A stretch of DNA of 64,000 nt from Sphingobacteriales bacterium 39-19 (GTDB lineage Bacteria; Bacteroidota; Bacteroidia; Chitinophagales; Chitinophagaceae): contig MKTX01000017.1 in the NCBI GenBank assembly GCA_001898465.1, positions 124,001 through 188,000 of the forward strand. Direction: 5' to 3'. The translations under genes and the position numbers were made by a program. The notes under the pieces are model-generated. The model worked only from the letters and a program-made list of their open reading frames with translations, was not told the DNA's origin and searched no databases. Position 1 is the stretch's first letter, and every line of letters begins with the position of its first letter. Shown one piece after another: positions 63,820-64,000 of this stretch.

Positions 63820-64000
63820 ATGTTAATAGCCGATTATGTAAACGGTATTATAACGGTAACGATGGCATACGAAGACGAACATTTTATTGATAGTAGCAGG
63901 CAGGTATGGAATTATTCCTTTTTCAGTAATGAAGAAATTGTATTATTTCAAAAAGGGCAATTGTTTAATGCATACGATAAATTTGGCAGCCACTATTTGC
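63820..64000 (+). CDS. glgB: 1,4-alpha-glucan branching enzyme, N-terminal part (runs off the window)
   Basis: The first 60 codons from ATG 63820 (second ATG at 63862) are open to the window end. The segment FFSNEEIVLFQKGQLFNAYDKFGSHYL matches the conserved N-terminal GlgB pattern of Bacteroidota (FDIHLFKEGKHFRLYEKLGSH type) that precedes the CBM48 domain. Branching of glycogen alpha-1,6 links is expected. Together with glgA and glgC it completes a glycogen set, although a GLPGLI/TonB-like pair on the opposite strand lies between. Confidence 0.75.
   Translation, partial: MLIADYVNGIITVTMAYEDEHFIDSSRQVWNYSFFSNEEIVLFQKGQLFNAYDKFGSHYL

Noticed and set aside
1-64000. tRNA, rRNA, tmRNA or RNase P RNA genes
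   Set aside because: Scanning the intergenic gaps gave no TPsiC-arm or other hallmark sequence. A covariance search would be decisive and was not possible.

Overview
This 64 kb chromosomal window comes from a Bacteroidota bacterium, most likely of the Chitinophagaceae. The signs are T9SS C-terminal sorting domains (type A and type B), a GLPGLI protein beside a TonB-dependent outer-membrane barrel, an S46 dipeptidyl-peptidase, a PUR/DUF3276 protein, a NagB/PIG-L fusion, a fused branched-chain oxo-acid E1, near absence of Shine-Dalgarno sites, and promoter elements of the TTTG / TAnnTTTG type. I see no rRNA, tRNA, CRISPR array, prophage or insertion sequence. Almost all of the window looks like core genome.

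Layout. 0.1-4.4 kb: amino-sugar degradation (GH20 hexosaminidase and a glucosamine-6-P deaminase fused to a PIG-L deacetylase domain). 4.6-12 kb: a TerB-like protein, a B12-domain-less methylmalonyl-CoA mutase subunit with its membrane partner, an IscA-like Fe-S carrier, a T9SS-exported esterase, accD, class I aldolase and a BtuF-like metal receptor. 12-13 kb: a gene-free stretch of about 1 kb with a degenerate 42-45 bp tandem repeat and several hairpins. 13-21 kb: acyl-CoA-binding protein, ABC exporter, PUR protein, L,D-transpeptidase, chorismate synthase, fused E1 dehydrogenase, DUF488 and a DUF1772-like membrane protein. 21-24 kb: a LytTR response regulator and a TPR/HisKA_2 kinase. 24-31.7 kb: a lipoprotein esterase, a run of small secreted NTF2-like/SDR/alpha-beta-barrel genes, a YfcC transporter, Pr6Pr and MgtC-like membrane proteins.

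31.7-36.2 kb holds the aromatic amino acid operon tyrA - DAHP synthase/chorismate mutase - aroB - aroA on the minus strand. Its leader is the best find in the window. A 22-codon ORF with six Tyr codons is followed by competing hairpins and an intrinsic terminator directly before tyrA: a complete candidate ribosome-mediated tyrosine attenuator.

36.2-45 kb: pirin, a Crp/Fnr regulator, an RDD protein, XerD, two large secreted T9SS proteins and RlmH. 45-54.5 kb: an AsmA-like protein, a PyrR-like phosphoribosyltransferase, an S46 peptidase with the Arg expected for Asp/Glu specificity, an ECF sigma/anti-sigma module, a TraB/GumN protein and a thioredoxin-fold protein. 54.5-64 kb: a ROK sugar kinase and a FucP-type sugar transporter with an unusual coiled-coil insertion, next to glycogen synthesis genes glgA and glgC. 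A GLPGLI/TonB-type pair lies between these and the 5' end of glgB, which runs off the window.

Functional links: sugar uptake and phosphorylation (MFS + ROK) adjoin glycogen storage. GH20 and the NagB fusion could form a chitin-fragment route. Chorismate supply (aroA, aroB, DAHPS, aroC) is split between the attenuated operon and a separate aroC.
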